Assembly (NCBI GenBank): GCA_013203755.1
Contig: JABMPI010000437.1
Coordinates: forward strand, 1-7,886
DNA length: 7,886 nt
Direction of reading: 5' to 3'
Source: Bacteroidota bacterium
GTDB lineage: Bacteria > Bacteroidota > Bacteroidia > Bacteroidales > Prolixibacteraceae
Position numbers and translations under genes: made by a program. Under the pieces are notes generated by a model, which did not search any database, was not told the origin of the DNA, and was given only the letters and a program-made list of their open reading frames with translations. Below are positions 7,263-7,886 of the stretch, in pieces. How positions within the stretch are numbered: the first letter of the stretch is position 1; every line of letters starts with the position of its first letter.

Positions 7263-7802
7263 TCGTTTCCAACCTGGAAAGAGTACAACAAAATGATTGG
7301 TATTGGCGGATGGGGGGATAGAAATGAGAAAGATGGTCCATATGTCTATTATACCAACGAAGGCGAATTGGTTCGGGATAATTCACCCGGTAATGCTGGC
7401 TCTCATGGGCCGCAACATTTGATTCCGATTACTGTACGTGTAGCTGACCATCCAATTACCAAAGGAATGCCAAAGGTTTGGATGACTGCAAAAGACGAAT
7501 GCTATGCCAAATTGCGTGGCCCGGGTGAAAACATGATCGTTCTGGCAACAGGAAAAGATATGTCGAGGAAGGCGCCAACAGACCGGCACGAACCCATGTT
7601 GATGGTGTTGAATTATGGCAAAGGTCGAATTTTTCACACCACTCTGGGGCACGATGATTATTCATGCGAAGGTGTAGGTTTTATTGTCTCGTTTATCCGA
7701 GGAGTAGAATGGGCTGCCACAGGCAAAGTAACACTGGCAATGCCTTCTGACTTTCCAACAGCAGAAAAATCTTCCAGCCGGAAATTTGAACTGAAAAAAT
7801 AA
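7263..7802 (+). pseudogene. ThuA-family protein, 5'-truncated remnant (C-terminal portion only)
   Basis: The frame encodes a clear ThuA (trehalose-utilisation-type, class I glutamine amidotransferase-like) C-terminal region: MIGIGGWGDRNEKDGP, GSHGPQH, ADHPITKGMPKVWMTAKDE, LRGPGENMIVLATG, RHEPMLMVLNYGKGRIFHTT, LGHDD and GVEWAATGKVTL. Family-like sequence (SFPTWKEYNK) also continues upstream of the first ATG at 7293, back to about 7263, with an in-frame TAA at 7251-7253 and no upstream start. The gene has therefore lost its N-terminal region, including the signal peptide and the first strands of the Rossmann-like fold, probably 100 or more residues by comparison with the usual length of about 250-300. 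Translation from 7293 would give 169 residues, unlikely to fold as a complete domain. It stops at TAA 7800-7802. It lies divergent from the cytochrome operon and is probably unrelated to it. ThuA-like proteins in Bacteroidota are mostly linked to carbohydrate use. Confidence 0.85.
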
Positions 7803-7886
7803 TTGTTTCAACTTTTGTAGATTTGATTTGAGTATAAAATCATCTGAGAATATTACTTAAATATCCAAATTGATTTTTAAACTGGA

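Noticed and set aside
7803..7886. Possible terminator after the ThuA remnant (GATTT/AAATC stem)
   Set aside because: The stem is only five AT-rich base pairs with no T run after it; too weak to call.

Overview
The window looks like AT-rich chromosomal DNA from a member of the Bacteroidota. This is an inference from base composition, the lack of clear Shine-Dalgarno sites before most starts, the lipoprotein style, and the FG-GAP/ASPIC and reg_prop-type propeller proteins. No rRNA, tRNA or marker gene confirms it.

Positions 6720 down to 1 hold one tight minus-strand gene array, probably a single operon, with intergenic gaps of 10, 2, 4 and 34 bp. In order of transcription it encodes: (i) an FG-GAP/VCBS propeller lipoprotein with a C-terminal ASPIC/UnbV domain (5047-6720); (ii) a TolB-like propeller lipoprotein ending in a region resembling the middle domain of hydrazine synthase alpha, with one CXXCH haem site (3600-5036); (iii) a membrane-anchored protein that fuses a YVTN propeller to a MauG/di-haem peroxidase-like domain, with three CXXCH sites (1570-3597); (iv) a seven-repeat reg_prop-type propeller protein whose frame is broken at a nine-base C run, G run on the coding strand (367-1565); (v) the start of an ABC-transporter branched-chain amino-acid-type substrate-binding protein, cut by the window edge (1-332). 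Every product carries a signal peptide, lipobox or N-terminal membrane anchor, so the whole set acts outside the cytoplasm.

The most notable point is the pair (ii)+(iii). Hydrazine synthase of anammox bacteria consists of a propeller/c-haem alpha subunit, a seven-bladed propeller beta subunit and a MauG/CCP-like di-haem gamma subunit. Here an HzsA-related protein lies 2 bp upstream of a single chain combining a propeller with a MauG-like domain, an arrangement resembling HzsA plus a fused HzsB-HzsC. Nothing here shows hydrazine chemistry. The cautious reading is an uncharacterised extracytoplasmic c-type cytochrome system, with propeller scaffolds and a solute-binding protein, that shares ancestry or architecture with hydrazine synthase.

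Positions 6721 to about 7262 are AT-rich and apparently non-coding, with small inverted and direct repeats; the operon promoter should lie here, but I could not identify it. At 7263-7802 on the plus strand is the C-terminal part of a ThuA-family protein that has lost its N-terminal half, which suggests a rearrangement or deletion junction near 7260. The last 84 bases hold nothing I recognise.
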